DNA of 64,000 nucleotides from Rutstroemia sp. NJR-2017a BVV2. Taxonomy: Eukaryota; Ascomycota; Leotiomycetes; Helotiales; Rutstroemiaceae. Below the pieces are notes generated by a model. That model did no database searches and had not been told where the DNA came from. It saw only the letters and a program-made list of their open reading frames with translations. The first letter of the stretch is position 1. Each line of letters starts with the position of its first letter. The translations under genes were made by a program, and so were the position numbers. The stretch spans positions 124,001 to 188,000 of the forward strand of contig NJPS01000038.1 of NCBI GenBank assembly GCA_002946415.1. The letters are read 5' to 3'. Below are positions 10,340 to 23,537 of this stretch, piece by piece.

Positions 10340-13300
10340 ATGTTTTCGGGCTCGAGCTCGTACCTTGGCGGCAATGCTGGCCGTCAACCACAACAACCAC
10401 AGCAGCAACAGCAATACGGGGGCTTCCAGCCGAACCAAGGCTTTCAACAGCAGCAGACTGGCTTCCAACCTCAGCCAACAGGATATGGAGCTCCTGCTCC
10501 CCTCCAGCCGAACTTTACGGGCTACCCCCTTCAAGCTCAACCTACAGGATTCCCGCAATCTCAACCTGGCTTTGGCGGCCAGCAACAATTCAACAATGCT
10601 CCTCAACAGCAGAGCTTTCAAACGGGTGCACCGCCAATGCCGCAGATTCCGCAACAATTCCAGCAACCTCAGCAGTCGATCCAGGCTCCTGCAGCTCCCG
10701 CGCAGCAACCGCAGCCTACGGGGTTCGCGGCAATGGCAGATTCGTTCAGGGCAGCGCCTTCGGAAACCTCCAAAGCTAGAGGAAGAAGAGCATCGAAAGG
10801 TGGCGCGAAGATACCAAGCATAAGACTCTCATTTATCACAGCACAGGATCAAGCAAAGTTCGAGACACTTTTCAAGTCCGCGGTCGGGGATGGACAAACT
10901 CTATCAGGGGAGAAATCAAGAGACCTCCTGCTCCGCTCGAAATTGGACGGAAACTCATTGTCGCAGATATGGTACGGACTTCTACGTAGTATATGCAGAT
11001 TCATACTAATGACATGAATAGGACGCTCGCAGATACCACAAGATCTGGGCAGCTACACTTTCCCGAGTTTGCTTTGGCAATGTACCTTTGCAATCTCAAG
11101 CTCGTTGGCAAACAATTACCTTCCGCTCTGCCCGAAACGATTAAAAATGAGGTTTCTAGCATGGTGGATATAATAAATTTTGGTATTGAGGACGATGGAC
11201 TGGCAAGGAACAATGCAGCGACACCGCCAACGATTCAGCAGCCACAGCCCATCCAGTCCAATTCGTCGCTCCTAACTGCGCAGATGACTGGATACCTGGG
11301 ACAGCAAAACAATACGTCTGGAGGGTTTCAACCTCAACCCACAGGTTTCCAAAATTCGATGCAGACCGGTTTTCTTGGGCAACAAGGAGGGCTTCAGTCG
11401 CAACCAACTGGGTTTAGCCAAAACATGACGAACCCACCAGCAACAGGATACAATGGTCCGCTTCCGCCAATGCCGCCAATGCCTTCAAATTTCAGTTCCA
11501 ATTTATCCCCTGCCCAAACCGGCATGCAAGGTGGAATGATTGCACCATTAAATAGCCAACCAACTGGAGTGCCCGGCCAATGGGGGCTAGTGAATGCGCC
11601 AGCTACTGGTCTTCCAAACATTGATCTATTGCAATCTCGAATGATGCCACAGCAGGGACGAGAGCAAGGCAATTTCACAACAGCTGGCCTTCAAGGAAAT
11701 GCAGTCATTCCATGGGCGGTCACTAAGGAAGAGAAGACGCGGTATGATTCTGTCTTCAAAGCCTGGGATGGATTTGGCAAAGGATTCATTGGTGGTGATG
11801 TTGCTATCGAAGTTTTCGGTCAAAGTGGTCTCGATAAGCCTGACTTGGAACGTATTTGGACTTTGTCGGATCATGGTAACAAGGGCAAGCTTAACATGGA
11901 CGAATTTGCAGTTGCTATGCATTTGATCTACAGAAAGCTCAACGGCTACCCACTTCCAGCTCAGTTACCCCCGGAGCTTGTGCCGCCATCTACCCGTAAC
12001 TTCAATGATTCTATCGGTGCCGTCAAATCATTACTTCATCAAGAATCAGACTACCGTAAGAATTCCGGAGCTACTCTATTGCCGCAAAAGACTGGAGTTA
12101 GTTATTTGAAAAATCATTCTTTCAGAGGTGATACTGGAGTTGGCCGCACAGGACGCAAAGATGCCACTGTTTACAAGAACAACGATGACGACGTTGGCTA
12201 CAAATCTAGCGCTCGTCGCAGACTTGGCAATTCTTCTCCAAGACCTTCTTCCCCAGGGTCCACAACTTCCAATGACGAAATGTCTTTGGATCAGTTGAGA
12301 AAGAAGATTAAGGAGAAGCAAGTTCTGCTGGATGCCATTGATTTCAAGGCCGAGAACGCCGCGGATGAGGACGATTTGCTTGATCGCAAAGACCGCCGTG
12401 AGGCCGATGATCTGTATCATCGTATTCGCAGAATTCAAGAGGATATTGACAAGCACCCAGATTCTGCACTACGAAACGTTGATTCTGGTGCTGAGCGCCG
12501 TGCCCTCAAGAGGCAACTGCAAACTTTGACGGATAAGCTGCCTGAAATTGCCTCGAAAGTCCGACGCACAGAGAGGAGCATTGCTGAGGCACGGCTCGAA
12601 TTGTTCCGCCTCAAGGACGCCAAGGCTCATCCAGGCAGCGCATCAAGCATTGTTGGAACAGGTCCAGGTGGCTCTATCACCGAATCGGATAGATTAAAAG
12701 CTAGGGCAAAGGCTATGATGCAGCAACGCACTGCTGCTCTAACTGGCAAGAAGATCGAAACTGGCAATGATGATTTAGATGCACCAAAACGCTTAGAAGA
12801 AGAGAACTTGAAGATCCGAACTGAAAAGGAAAACAACGAGCGCATGGTTCAAGATGTCGAGGAAAGTGTCCGTGACTTTTCAAGGAGTCTTGAAGACAGT
12901 CTCAGGGATGGCGCCGAAAATTCTTCCAGTGAGCATGAAAGAAGACGGTGGGAAGATGGGCTCGGCGTCGAAGATGAAGTCAAAGAATTCATTTTCGACC
13001 TGCAACGTAGCAGTAGAAGTGCTAGAATTAGGACCGAGGACCGCAGCACGAGAGAAGCTCCACGCCCTGACACTTCTCGTGAAAGCCCTGCTCCTCCCGC
13101 TCATACCGAGCCCCCTGCATCACGAGCTGCATCATCCACACCTACACCGGGAGGAAGTTATTCGCAGTACAAGACCCCGGAAGACAGAGCAGCATATATC
13201 AAACAACAGGCTGAACAGCGTATGGCTGAGCGCTTAGCTGCTCTTGGTATTAGAGCCCCTACGAAATCTGGCGAAACAACTCAACAACGATTGGAGCGTG

Positions 13301-14714
13301 AGAAAAATGAACGCGCTGCCAAACTCAAGCAAGCTGAGGAGGAAGATGCTAGACGTGAAGCCGAGAGGCAAGCTAGAATTGCTGAAGAGCAAGGACTCCC
13401 ACCACCGGCGCCAGAAGCCAAAGAAGTTAATAAGAAGCCACCTCCACCGCCCTCGCGAAAGGCAGCAAGAAGCGACGCTAGTGAGCGAAAGGCAGAAGAG
13501 GAGAGGATCTTAAAGGAGCAGAAGGCACAGATTATTGCTACAAATGATCTAGAGTAAGCTACTTTCATTTACTATTTAAGCTCACAGTTACTAATATTCA
13601 TAGGGATGATGCTCAGCGACAAGAGGACGAGCTTGCGAAAGAACGTGAGGCAGCTCAGGCCCGTCTCAAGGCTTTGGAGGAACAGGTGAAGGCAGGCAAA
13701 ATTAAGAAGGAGGAAGAGAAGAAGAGAAGAAAGGCTGCGCAAGCTGAAGCGAAACAGCAAGAAGCTCGTTTGGCGGCTCAACGTGCAGAAATCGAAGCTG
13801 CACAAGCACGTGAGCGGGAGTTGCAGCGACAGCTGGAGGCTATTGATGACTCTGACTCGTCGGATGATGATGAGGGCCCAGAACAAATTACCCCACAGGC
13901 GTCAACGCCAACTCAAGGAAGCCAGGAGCTAGACCGTAAAGCGGTATCACCACCTCCTGCACCCAACGTCGTTGCGGTTGCTGTCCCACCGGTTCCTGCC
14001 GCTGCGAAGGAAACCAGCCTTCCACCAGCTAGCCCGATAGTCACTAGTCCTAAGGTCACTAGCCCCATCGCCAGCCCTCCTACAGACTCAGAGACTCGCA
14101 ATCCGTTCCTCAAGAAACTAGCTCAATCAGGTGATTCTCCTGCCCAGTCTACTAATCCATTCTACCGACTACCATCCCAAGAAGTCCCTAAGCCGGCCGA
14201 TCCAATTGTGACGCAACCAACTGGAAACAGACCCTCTCGTGTTCGCCCCGAGGAAGACGATTGGTCTGTTGTTGGATCCGACAAGGAAGACGATTCTTCA
14301 GATGACGAAGGTCCTGGCGCAGGAAATGCCCGCCAACTGGCTTCCATCCTCTTCGGCACCATGGCACCACCGCGTCCTTTATCTGCCGCAGGCAACGATG
14401 GTCCATCTGCCCCAGCTTCTCCAGCGATTCCATCCCCAACAATGGCTCCACCGCCTCCTGCTCCTCCGGCACCAAGCTTCGGTGCTGCTCCGCCTCCCGC
14501 TCCCCCCATGCCTCCCTCGTTCGGTGCCCCTGGTGCGCCGCCGCCGCCGCCACCGCCGCCGCCACCAATGCCGACGGGCGGTGCTCCTGCGGGTCCACCG
14601 CCAGGAGGACGACCAGCTGGTTTCTTGGGCGAAATTCAGTTGGGTAAGGCGTTGAAGAAGACGCAGACTAAGGACAAGAGCGCGGCGGCTGTTTCTGGGA
14701 GAGTTCTAGATTAA
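10340..14714 (+). CDS. PAN1: Actin cytoskeleton-regulatory complex protein Pan1
   Basis: Three exons, 10340-10971, 11022-13553 and 13604-14714 (1424 aa). The start [11 protein letters not shown] at 10340 is preferred over an in-frame codon 15 bases upstream. Domain order: Gln-rich N-terminus with repeated Q-P-T-G-[FY]; EH domain 1 at about 165-265, split by intron 1 at the conserved W of S-Q-I-W-T-L; Q-T-G-[FY] repeat linker; EH domain 2 at about 440-530 with a [10 protein letters not shown]-hand-like loop; a long coiled coil (about 620-1130); and a Pro-rich C-terminus ending in a WH2 actin-binding motif ([12 protein letters not shown]). Pan1 scaffolds clathrin-mediated endocytosis with End3 and Sla1 and activates Arp2/3 at cortical patches. 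Length and order match the family. Confidence 0.95.
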
Positions 14715-15086
14715 AGGGTTGCTTTATGCATGGATTGATTAGTTGCAGGAATATATGATGAGGGGGATGAGATGAGATGTGGTTATTGGCTTTGGCTGTA
14801 TCATAGGGGGAGAGGTTTAGAGGGGGATGAGACAGGAGAATTAATTTGTATGCAAGGAAGATCAATTTGAGATATAACATTGGGTTTAACAGACTATAAC
14901 GAGGTGAATATTATGGTGAGATATGTCAAGACAGAATGAAGATAATTCCGAAAACCCTGCTCCATATTCGTTTGCGACTAATCTATGTAGTATCCAGCTC
15001 ATCATTCAGTGAAAGGCATGTAAACATCGAAATCAAGACCAAGAACCAAAAGCGCCTTTGAGGTATCCTCGTCGCGCGGGTATCTA
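14715..15086. other. Convergent 3' intergenic spacer PAN1/MAK11
   Basis: Holds only the two facing 3' UTRs. No gene is supported. Confidence 0.6.
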
Positions 15087-16541
15087 TTATTCGCTATCAT
15101 CACTATCACTATCACTATCCTCATCTTTTTCGTCATCCTCTCCCTCCTCAATCTCCACATCCTCATCTTCCGTGCCCTCAGGTTTCGGTATCATAACGAA
15201 AGCCTTCAGACACGTAATCCTGTTGCCTGTCTCATACGTGCCAATCAGCGTTCCAACCTGTTTGACTTTCTCTCCACCGCTTAAATCCTTCTTTGCGGAT
15301 AGTTTCCATAGTCGTACTGCGCCATCGCTGCTTCCTGCTACGATCAGAAGATCTTTTGTCGACTCCTCTCCGATGTTGAGCACCGAGAAATCTTTAATTC
15401 GGCCTGAGATGCCGGCATCCTTGCCGCCGAGTTGGGCGATTGGTTTTGCGGATGGTATGGGTTGTGGTTTACCCTCTGCGGCCTTGGTGGGTTCTACATC
15501 TGAAGTTTTCGTAGAGTAGAATAGGATTCTCCCGTCTTCTGTCGAGACTGCGAGAACTTGTGCATCGTCCTCCTCGCCTACTTGAATGTAGGCCAATTGG
15601 TGGATCTTTGTCCTTGGTGTTGGTACCACTTTACACCTGACCTTGCAATCCATACCAAATATCAACAAACCCCTCTCAAAAGCTACGCAGAATTCCTCCC
15701 CGCCATCACCATTCGAACCCCAAGCTACCCTTCGTCCTTCTCCGCTAGAAAATCTTCCCTCTCCAACCTCATTCAGCATATCTCTTTCAAAACTCAAGAC
15801 TCCGGCTTTCTTTCCTGTAACCAAATTCCACAACCTCATACACTTCTCGCCCTTCCCCACACTAATCATCAACTTCATACTCGGGTGCACCGCAAAATCA
15901 TTCACACCACTCGGCTGCCCGCCCAACGGCGCCGTATCTCCACTCGGCCTACCAACTGGTTTCGGTATTGGCGCCTTGATCGTACTCAGCAGACTCCAAT
16001 CCCTCGTTCTCGTCACCGCAATCGTAGAGTCCTCCGCAGCGCTCATCAGCTTGCTGCGGGTGGGGAAATAGAGCGCAGTGACGGAGGAGGAGTGATGGAG
16101 AAGAGAGCCCAGTTCGCGGTTCTGCGGGTTTTCAACAACGGCTTTGCTGGTTAGGGAAGGGATCACCGGGATCGAGATTTTGGAGGGTGGGTGTGCGGAT
16201 ATGTGGTACAGGTTGATGCGCTCGTCTGTGCTGCCTGTTGCGAGGATTATTTTTTGGGATTGTTTGGGGACGGGAGCGGATGGGGGAGAGAGGGCGAGGG
16301 TTCGGATGGCGGAGGTGTGGGCATTGAAGAGGAAGGTGTCTGCGAATTGGACGTCGGTGGAGGAGGATATGGTGGTTGTGATGCCGTGAAGGACTCGATC
16401 GTAGGAACCGGTTATGATTTGAATGGTGGTAGGTTTTGAGGAATTGGAGGGCGTGCTTTGCTTGACTTTCTTCGCAGAAACTGGAGCTGCAGAGGCTGCA
16501 GAATCCTTCTCGGCATTGGCATTTCTCTTTCTTTTCGCCAT
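15087..16541 (-). CDS. MAK11: WD40 ribosome-assembly protein Mak11
   Basis: Intronless, 484 aa, ATG at 16541. After a basic N-terminus (MAKRKRNANAEKD) comes ITGSYDRVLHGI, typical of the first WD repeat of Mak11/PAK1IP1. Further WD-type blades follow ('AHTSAIRTLALS', 'ILATGSTDERINLYHI', 'VNDFAVHPSMKLMISVGKGE', 'CMRLWNL', 'IVAGSSDGAVRLWKLS'). The tail is extremely acidic (D/E/S-rich). In yeast Mak11 acts in the nucleolus/nucleus on early pre-60S particles near Rlp24. The 5' third of the coding strand is C-rich and the middle G-rich, with a sharp change near 16055. Confidence 0.9.
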   Translation of the reverse strand: MAKRKRNANAEKDSAASAAPVSAKKVKQSTPSNSSKPTTIQIITGSYDRVLHGITTTISSSTDVQFADTFLFNAHTSAIRTLALSPPSAPVPKQSQKIILATGSTDERINLYHISAHPPSKISIPVIPSLTSKAVVENPQNRELGSLLHHSSSVTALYFPTRSKLMSAAEDSTIAVTRTRDWSLLSTIKAPIPKPVGRPSGDTAPLGGQPSGVNDFAVHPSMKLMISVGKGEKCMRLWNLVTGKKAGVLSFERDMLNEVGEGRFSSGEGRRVAWGSNGDGGEEFCVAFERGLLIFGMDCKVRCKVVPTPRTKIHQLAYIQVGEEDDAQVLAVSTEDGRILFYSTKTSDVEPTKAAEGKPQPIPSAKPIAQLGGKDAGISGRIKDFSVLNIGEESTKDLLIVAGSSDGAVRLWKLSAKKDLSGGEKVKQVGTLIGTYETGNRITCLKAFVMIPKPEGTEDEDVEIEEGEDDEKDEDSDSDSDDSE

Positions 16542-17990
16542 TGTGTAGTTTGTTGTTTTGTTAAAAGAATCGACAGCTTGTGGAAAAATTGGTCTTCATG
16601 AAAAAGGCGCAACAGCGAGTTCAGAAAATTATTGCAGGGATTAAGAACTTGCAGTCTCTAGCGCCCGTATTAGGTAATCACAGGCCGGCCCTTTAGAGGC
16701 AGGGCGATTCACATACAAACATGTCGAATTTCTGGCTGTTCAAACAAGACCATTTCCCCATGCTTTCTTTTCACGTTAGAATCGTTCATAGAAGAGTCCC
16801 AAGTGTTGTGACTTAGTGGCACTTACCTACCGAAGCATGCAACGGAGTCATGCTGACTGACAGCGGCCATGGTAATTTGATGTATTGGTTAACCCTTCCA
16901 CCCAGTATATGGCAATGATCAAGCATCGATAACATCTTTCTATTCTCTTTAAAACTCGTGCCCGCAGCGAACAAACTTACTACAAAGAGTAGTATTCCTG
17001 CGCGACTCAAGAAAGCTCTTGATGAGGCATCCTTAAAATTAGCGTGGCTTGCCGCTTGCCTGCCCTTGGCCTCCAATATCTGCATGAAGTCAAGAAGTCT
17101 CGGACGATGGCAAGGTCTAAGAGCAGGGGCGATACTATATAAGCTTATGAGCTGTTACGATTCAGATACTGCGCATCAAGGAGCAATCCAGACCTTTCCA
17201 ACAAGTATTGTGGTAGCGAGCCTGAACGAGTAACTGGCCATAACCATTACCCGCGACCGCGCTTAGAGACGAAGAAGTTTCTTTCTTTAGGCTGCTGCCG
17301 TTTCATGGTCGGAGAACAATATCAACACGCCTTAGACGCTATACGAGGGTTTCTCGGGCGAGGCCGGGGATCTGATGATAGACCGAAGACCTACCAAAAG
17401 TTTGGGATGTTGGTTCTAATCGTAGATTTGTTAGCAGGCGAAATCATTGGTGGTGTATAAGTAGCCAGATGATCATGCTGATGTGTCATACCTGTCTGTA
17501 TACATAGCATTTACACGGCTACAACTAAAGAGATACGAGACGTCAACTGGATACAACTGCTTCTATTCTGTTGAACTCGAGGTGGGTTCTTCTTACCCCA
17601 CCCAATATCTTTATATGCGTCTTGTAGCATCCAAAGATTAACAAGCGATCGCAAATGTAGTTACTTGCTAATGTATGAATCATTTCATCTCGAAATAGTA
17701 CCATAGTGACTACGGAAATAATTCTAGAGTAGTCAATTCTGAACTTGCAATGGACAAGGAGGAACTGATACCCAGCAGCAGAAATAATATTCCACAAAGT
17801 TGAGCATCTTGTGGGTTTTCAGGAGCAGAAACGCTAGGGTGTATCTGACCGACCAAGTACTGGCTAGAAAATCAGTCATCTTTGACATCACTACGACTAC
17901 CTCGAGCAGGCAGGTTCTCCTAAATAATATCGCCTATCATACCAAATCAAACGGCACACAAGCTCAGCAGAACGGGCAGACTCAGGCTCC
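16542..17990. other. Long intergenic region without a supported gene
   Basis: A 90-codon frame on the minus strand (17085-16813) begins with ATG and has one hydrophobic segment. It has no recognisable motif or splice context, so I do not call it. The region includes the promoters of MAK11 and of the membrane protein at 17991. Confidence 0.45.
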
Positions 17991-18419
17991 ATGATGACTG
18001 AAACCGAAGGACCATTTCCCCCACGCACTGTGGTAGGCACACCCGTGCCTTCACTTATCTACCTCCTCACGACATATCTCACATTCTTCCTGGTAAAAGG
18101 AATTCTGCTTACAGGTCTCTGCTTCGCATTCATCGTCAATGGTGTCTTTTTCACCATCATTGCTATCTTGATATGGATCCCTTCGTGGATCTACGAATCA
18201 TTATTAGGCAAGCTCCTAGGAACCACCAGTGTCAGTGGAAAATCACAACCCCCGCAGCCGGATTTGTCCATTCCAGTATACAGGGAGGACGACATTTCCG
18301 ATTTCGAATTGGACGAGGTGGACTATCCGATGGTAGATATGGAATCGTCTCTGAGTCCCAGATCGCCAAGGGCGAGTCGGCGCGGGGTCTGCTTTTATCG
18401 TAAATGTCATTATCCATGA
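17991..18419 (+). CDS. Small two-helix membrane protein (142 aa)
   Basis: Single exon beginning ATGATG. Residues 20-45 (..PSLIYLLTTYLTFFLVKGILL..) and 46-66 (..FAFIVNGVFFTIIAILIWIP..) form two adjacent hydrophobic segments, so a helical hairpin is likely. They are followed by an acidic cytosol-like tail (DDISDFELDEVDYPMVDME) and a Ser/Arg-rich end. There is no cleavable signal peptide. I recognise no family. Amino-acid composition and length support a real gene, but neither start nor end is confirmed by a homologue. Confidence 0.5.
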   Translation: MMTETEGPFPPRTVVGTPVPSLIYLLTTYLTFFLVKGILLTGLCFAFIVNGVFFTIIAILIWIPSWIYESLLGKLLGTTSVSGKSQPPQPDLSIPVYREDDISDFELDEVDYPMVDMESSLSPRSPRASRRGVCFYRKCHYP

Positions 18420-18670
18420 CCGCACTAGAAGTGGCAGAGAAGAGTAAAATAACCAAAACTCGGAGGGGGAGAAGTATAGATTGAGACGAAGCTGACATTT
18501 ATTGGCATCAGACGAGTTTCTAGTCAATCAATGAGTGGGTAAGAAGGCGAATGAATTTGAAAATAGGTGCGGGAAAGCCCTCTAGTAGGAAAATATCTCT
18601 ATACTCAATATTTCAAAACAGATCTAATCTTACAAAATTCCTCCAAAGACTCATGGTAAAGGATATCTAA

Positions 18671-19639
18671 CTAAACGGGATAAAGCAAATCAGATGGATT
18701 AACGTCCTGGCAATTCTTGCTGGCTGGCATCTTGAAGTCATCAGATGCCTCGAAATTTGCGTACTTGCAATTGCAAGCGGTGTCACTCCTTTTAGTTTCA
18801 GCATCGTTAGCTTTTATGTTTTCTGAAAAAGTGAAAAGGGAGAGGGAAACAAGGAAGAATTATGCGAGGTTCTACTCACGAACGGGGACATGTCAAATTG
18901 CCATTCGGCGGGAACTTAAAGATATCCGTCATATTCGGAGTCCTTCCGGCAATCTGATACCATTCACAACCACCATACTGCAGCGCCCCACCATACTTCG
19001 CTGTTGTCGTATCCGTCTGGCAATCATCTAGAATGGTCATGTAGCAATCCACACAGTATTGCTTCTTCTTCTCAGCAGTGTCGCCATGTCCAAAAGTAAA
19101 GGTTCCAGAGCATCCATCCTGGGCCATCTTGGCCGTAAGCCAGATACCATTATCAACTGCACGGTTGTCACCTTTGCTATTGTCAACCACACCTCAAAGT
19201 ATGTTCTTTTAGGCTCATCTGGATTCCAAAAAGCCCTGTCGTGGAAGTCATAGGCGTTCCTGAAGCTTTCCAAGTGGAGGTCAACACGGCTGGCATATCA
19301 TCTATATGAAGAAAGAAATCAAGGACACATACTCATGATTCTATCATAATAATTCTGCGAATTATCACCGAAGTATATGTCTGCAACCGGCTGATAAGCA
19401 CCCCCCGGTTTCCAGAGCTGAGCATATTTGGCAAGTTCCTGCATATCGTTCCAAGCTTGCTCTTCAAGATCCGCTAGGTTAGTCTTCTGGCAATTCTTTT
19501 GCCACTTATGAGACTGGGTAGTTACATCGCGCTTTCCGAAGGACAAGCGTTCAAAGATAGAGAGAGGAAAGGGAGCAGCTATTGCAGGAGTAAAAAGACA
19601 TGTATGAACCAGCGCTGTAACATAGTTGGAGAGCAACAT
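18671..19639 (-). CDS. Predicted secreted Cys-containing protein (238 aa model)
   Basis: Minus-strand model with exons 19639-19333, 19171-18880 and 18788-18671, all phases matching. The donors are GTATGT and GTGAGT; the acceptors are CAAAG and AAAAG. The N-terminus is a clear signal peptide (hydrophobic stretch to about residue 22, ending ..TPAIAAPFP), with a Kex2-like K-R near residue 36. The mature part has Cys-rich segments (QYCVDCYMTILDDCQT, YGGALQYGGCEWY, and a last exon with C-N-C and N-C-Q-D). I recognise no enzyme signature. The 161-base first intron is long for this genome and contains a coding-like frame (RNAYDFHDRAFWNPDEPKRT) that is one base out of register with the next exon, so a frameshifted allele with a shorter intron is an alternative. 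It is transcribed divergently from the secreted gene at 19809. Confidence 0.55.
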
Positions 19640-19808
19640 CGTGCATATAGATGAGAAAGTTCAGTGGAAGAAAAAGATACTGCAACTGGAGGATACTTAC
19701 TATGAATCTGGATGTAGAATGATCTTATAGACAGAGACTTTGGCATCCTTTCCCAGCACGTAACCATAGCCGCTCGACCATTTTCGTAGCAAACTGCTTT
19801 TCATCAAT
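19640..19808. promoter_or_regulatory. Shared 169-base divergent promoter of two secreted proteins
   Basis: The start codons of the minus-strand gene (19639) and the plus-strand gene (19809) are 169 bases apart. No second gene or insulator fits between them, so cis elements are probably shared. I do not recognise a specific binding site. Confidence 0.45.
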
Positions 19809-20302
19809 ATGAAAACAATTTTTAGATTTGTCAATTGCTGTTCTATCCTATGTGTACTATCTCTTTTTCTCCGCGGGGTCGATGCTGGATCTGATGTTTG
19901 CTGGCCTCAAAACTCGACACGGGCACCTCTAGTTGGATTTTCCGTCGGCTTTATTCATGGGTTCGTTTCCTCGAGCGTCCATTCCCATTGAATATAGGAA
20001 CGTTAACATCTTTAAGCGCTTCTTCGGTCATGTTCCCAAATGGAACAATTGTCGACGTTGCCATTGTCGAAGGAGTTCCCGACTATCAAGCGTTGATGAT
20101 GAAGTCGGTTCAGCATGCGCTCAAAAATCGGACTTCAGAATGGTTATACTCTCCTCCGCTGCGCACTACTTCTTACACTCCTCCGCCAGGCTTCTTTCAG
20201 AGATTTATTTCGTTCGTAAAAGGTCTATACTATGGCGTCGACGTTCAAACGCCTCCCAGCAGTCCCGAAGATGAAAATCCTGTCCCCACAGTCGCAGAGT
20301 AA
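19809..20302 (+). CDS. Predicted small secreted protein (145 aa)
   Basis: Two-exon model 19809-19960 and 20017-20302, joined by a 56-base intron (GTTCGT...TTTAAG, with TTAAC shortly before the acceptor) that restores frame. The first exon encodes a signal peptide (MKTIFRFVNCCSILCVLSLF, cleavage near ..VDAGS). The mature part has three N-glycosylation sequons (NST, NGT, NRT), a Pro-rich 'TTSYTPPPGFFQRF' and a Pro/Glu tail. Only one Cys remains after the predicted cleavage. No known domain. Small size and secretion make it an effector-like candidate, but that is only an inference. The donor is atypical, so the junction needs transcript support. Confidence 0.4.
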
Positions 20303-20642
20303 CAAGCCTTACAGCAGCTACTTGGCACTTTGAAGACAAACACTGAAAAGTTCTTAGGAATGCCGGTAGTTAACATTAGCCTAGCGTTCCCAAGTCTTAT
20401 CCCATCCATGGAAAGATAATTTTTCATCACAACAACACAGAGTCTATCACTCAACATGATATCTTGCCCGGACACAGAGCACTCCGCCTACGCAGCAGCA
20501 GTTTCTCAATGACACTCCCAATACCATTCTACGGTCCTTAGCGGCAAATCAAATATATCTGATACCTTGGCGTGCGTATTTGGTCCACACGGCGTTGAAG
20601 ATATAATCAGTATAGAATACACAGGCGAAATATTCACTCGCA
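20303..20642. other. Intergenic spacer
   Basis: Between two co-directional genes. No feature was recognised. Confidence 0.5.
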
Positions 20643-21311
20643 ATGTTCACACTGTACGTGGATGGTACCACATTCCTCGAAGATCTCCCACCAAGCAAAT
20701 ACTTCATCGCACTCAGAACACCCTCCACAACTAATGATTCCGCAAGTCAAATCACTGCTAGTAACGACTATGAAATGTTCTTAGAAAACATCAGAACCAA
20801 TATCCGTCCCACGCTCATCGACCGACGTACATGGCCCCAGCACACCATGCGTCTTCTCGTTAACATACCCGTCTCCAACGACTCCCGTTTGCTCAGTGTT
20901 CTAGAATCATCTCTCGGTAAAATCGTCCCCTCCATTTCAAAACCTCGTGGAATACGCATCTACGTTACTCACGAGGAAGCTGAGGAAGTAGTTAGAAGAA
21001 AGTTCGAATCTGCAAAGGCGTTTACTTGTGTGCTTTGGGACGATTCATGGGAGGATACTCCCGTCCTTTACGAGCGCGTCTTAAATTCGCTTCCAAATCA
21101 GGCGGCTACAGAGGCGGATATCGATATGAGGTTTGCGGCGGCGAGGGGAGCCGCCCTGCTAGGCTATGAAGTGGAAGGGCTGGAGGGCAATTGTACAGAG
21201 AGGCAGATGCTGAGTAAAGAAATGAGGTTTCATGGAGCTAGGTTTCTTGGCTCACCAATCATGACGCCTGTTGATCAATTTTGGGATGAGGCATTGCATT
21301 GGGCGCTGTGA
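20643..21311 (+). CDS. Uncharacterised protein (222 aa)
   Basis: Single exon from ATG 20643. No signal peptide or membrane segment. Near residues 163-172 it has RFAAARGAAL, which resembles the F-[AV]-A-A-R-G-A segment in fungal Hsp70-like (ASKHA) proteins. The typical nucleotide-binding phosphate loops are not seen, so this could be a remnant or coincidence. The coding strand changes from C-rich in the first half to G-rich after about 21000, a pattern shared with several neighbours and consistent with a genuine gene. Function unknown. Confidence 0.6.
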   Translation: MFTLYVDGTTFLEDLPPSKYFIALRTPSTTNDSASQITASNDYEMFLENIRTNIRPTLIDRRTWPQHTMRLLVNIPVSNDSRLLSVLESSLGKIVPSISKPRGIRIYVTHEEAEEVVRRKFESAKAFTCVLWDDSWEDTPVLYERVLNSLPNQAATEADIDMRFAAARGAALLGYEVEGLEGNCTERQMLSKEMRFHGARFLGSPIMTPVDQFWDEALHWAL

Positions 21312-21451
21312 TGGATGTGGTTTAGTTTTGGAGCATTGTGTTCAACTCAAATATGCTCCCTTCTTCTACAGATCAACACTGTTGAGCTGCTATGACTGAA
21401 TAGTAGAATACAAACAAATGATCCGTCTTGTTCTTCCATACACGATTACAA

Positions 21452-22923
<1,472 letters not shown>

Positions 22924-23537
22924 GTTGGTGGTTTGGAAAAGTAGAGTGTGTTGCCGAAGAAATGATTACTGTATACTACACAGTTAAGGCAAGACAATGG
23001 TTAATATATATTTCCAACTCTGCCAAATGTTACGTGCTCCAACGGCAAGATTGCATGATTTCCAGATTGCTTCGGCGAAAACTACCATGATGCCGTCGGC
23101 CAGTATATCGCAATCCGTTATCTCTCCTGTCCTGCTTATAAATAGCTTCTTCATCGGCTTCCATGACTTTTCTGACTATATTTCTAACACGGTTGGCAGA
23201 ACTGTGGAGAAATATAATCCACTCTGTGTTGTTCTGTTAAAGAAGAACGTTCGGATGGCATCTTTTAAACTTCTGCTCGGCTGAATCTTCGTTTTCGCCG
23301 TCGGCATTCAGCTCCGCTCTGATACCCAAAAACTCAATTGCATTCCCCATTGTCCCGCTGTGACTATTTACAAGATGGAACTCTTAGGTCTTCTCAAAAT
23401 GGCTACTATTACCTACTGCTCCTTTCTGCGCTGCTCTTCTTTTGTAGCCCAGAACCGCCAGACGTTTCGGGGGCTTCGTTGAATCAGGACATCGAAGAAC
23501 GTGCTTAACCCACGATCTCTCACAGGACACACCAGCC
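22924..23537. other. Divergent intergenic region
   Basis: Upstream of both the aminotransferase (minus) and the aldolase (plus). No gene is supported. Confidence 0.5.

Noticed and set aside
10034..10708. Long minus-strand frame rich in Leu, Arg and Ser
   Set aside because: It is the antisense shadow of the Gln-rich 5' part of PAN1.
14162..14598. Gly/Ala-rich and His/Glu-rich minus-strand frames
   Set aside because: They are antisense shadows of the Pro-rich C-terminus of PAN1.
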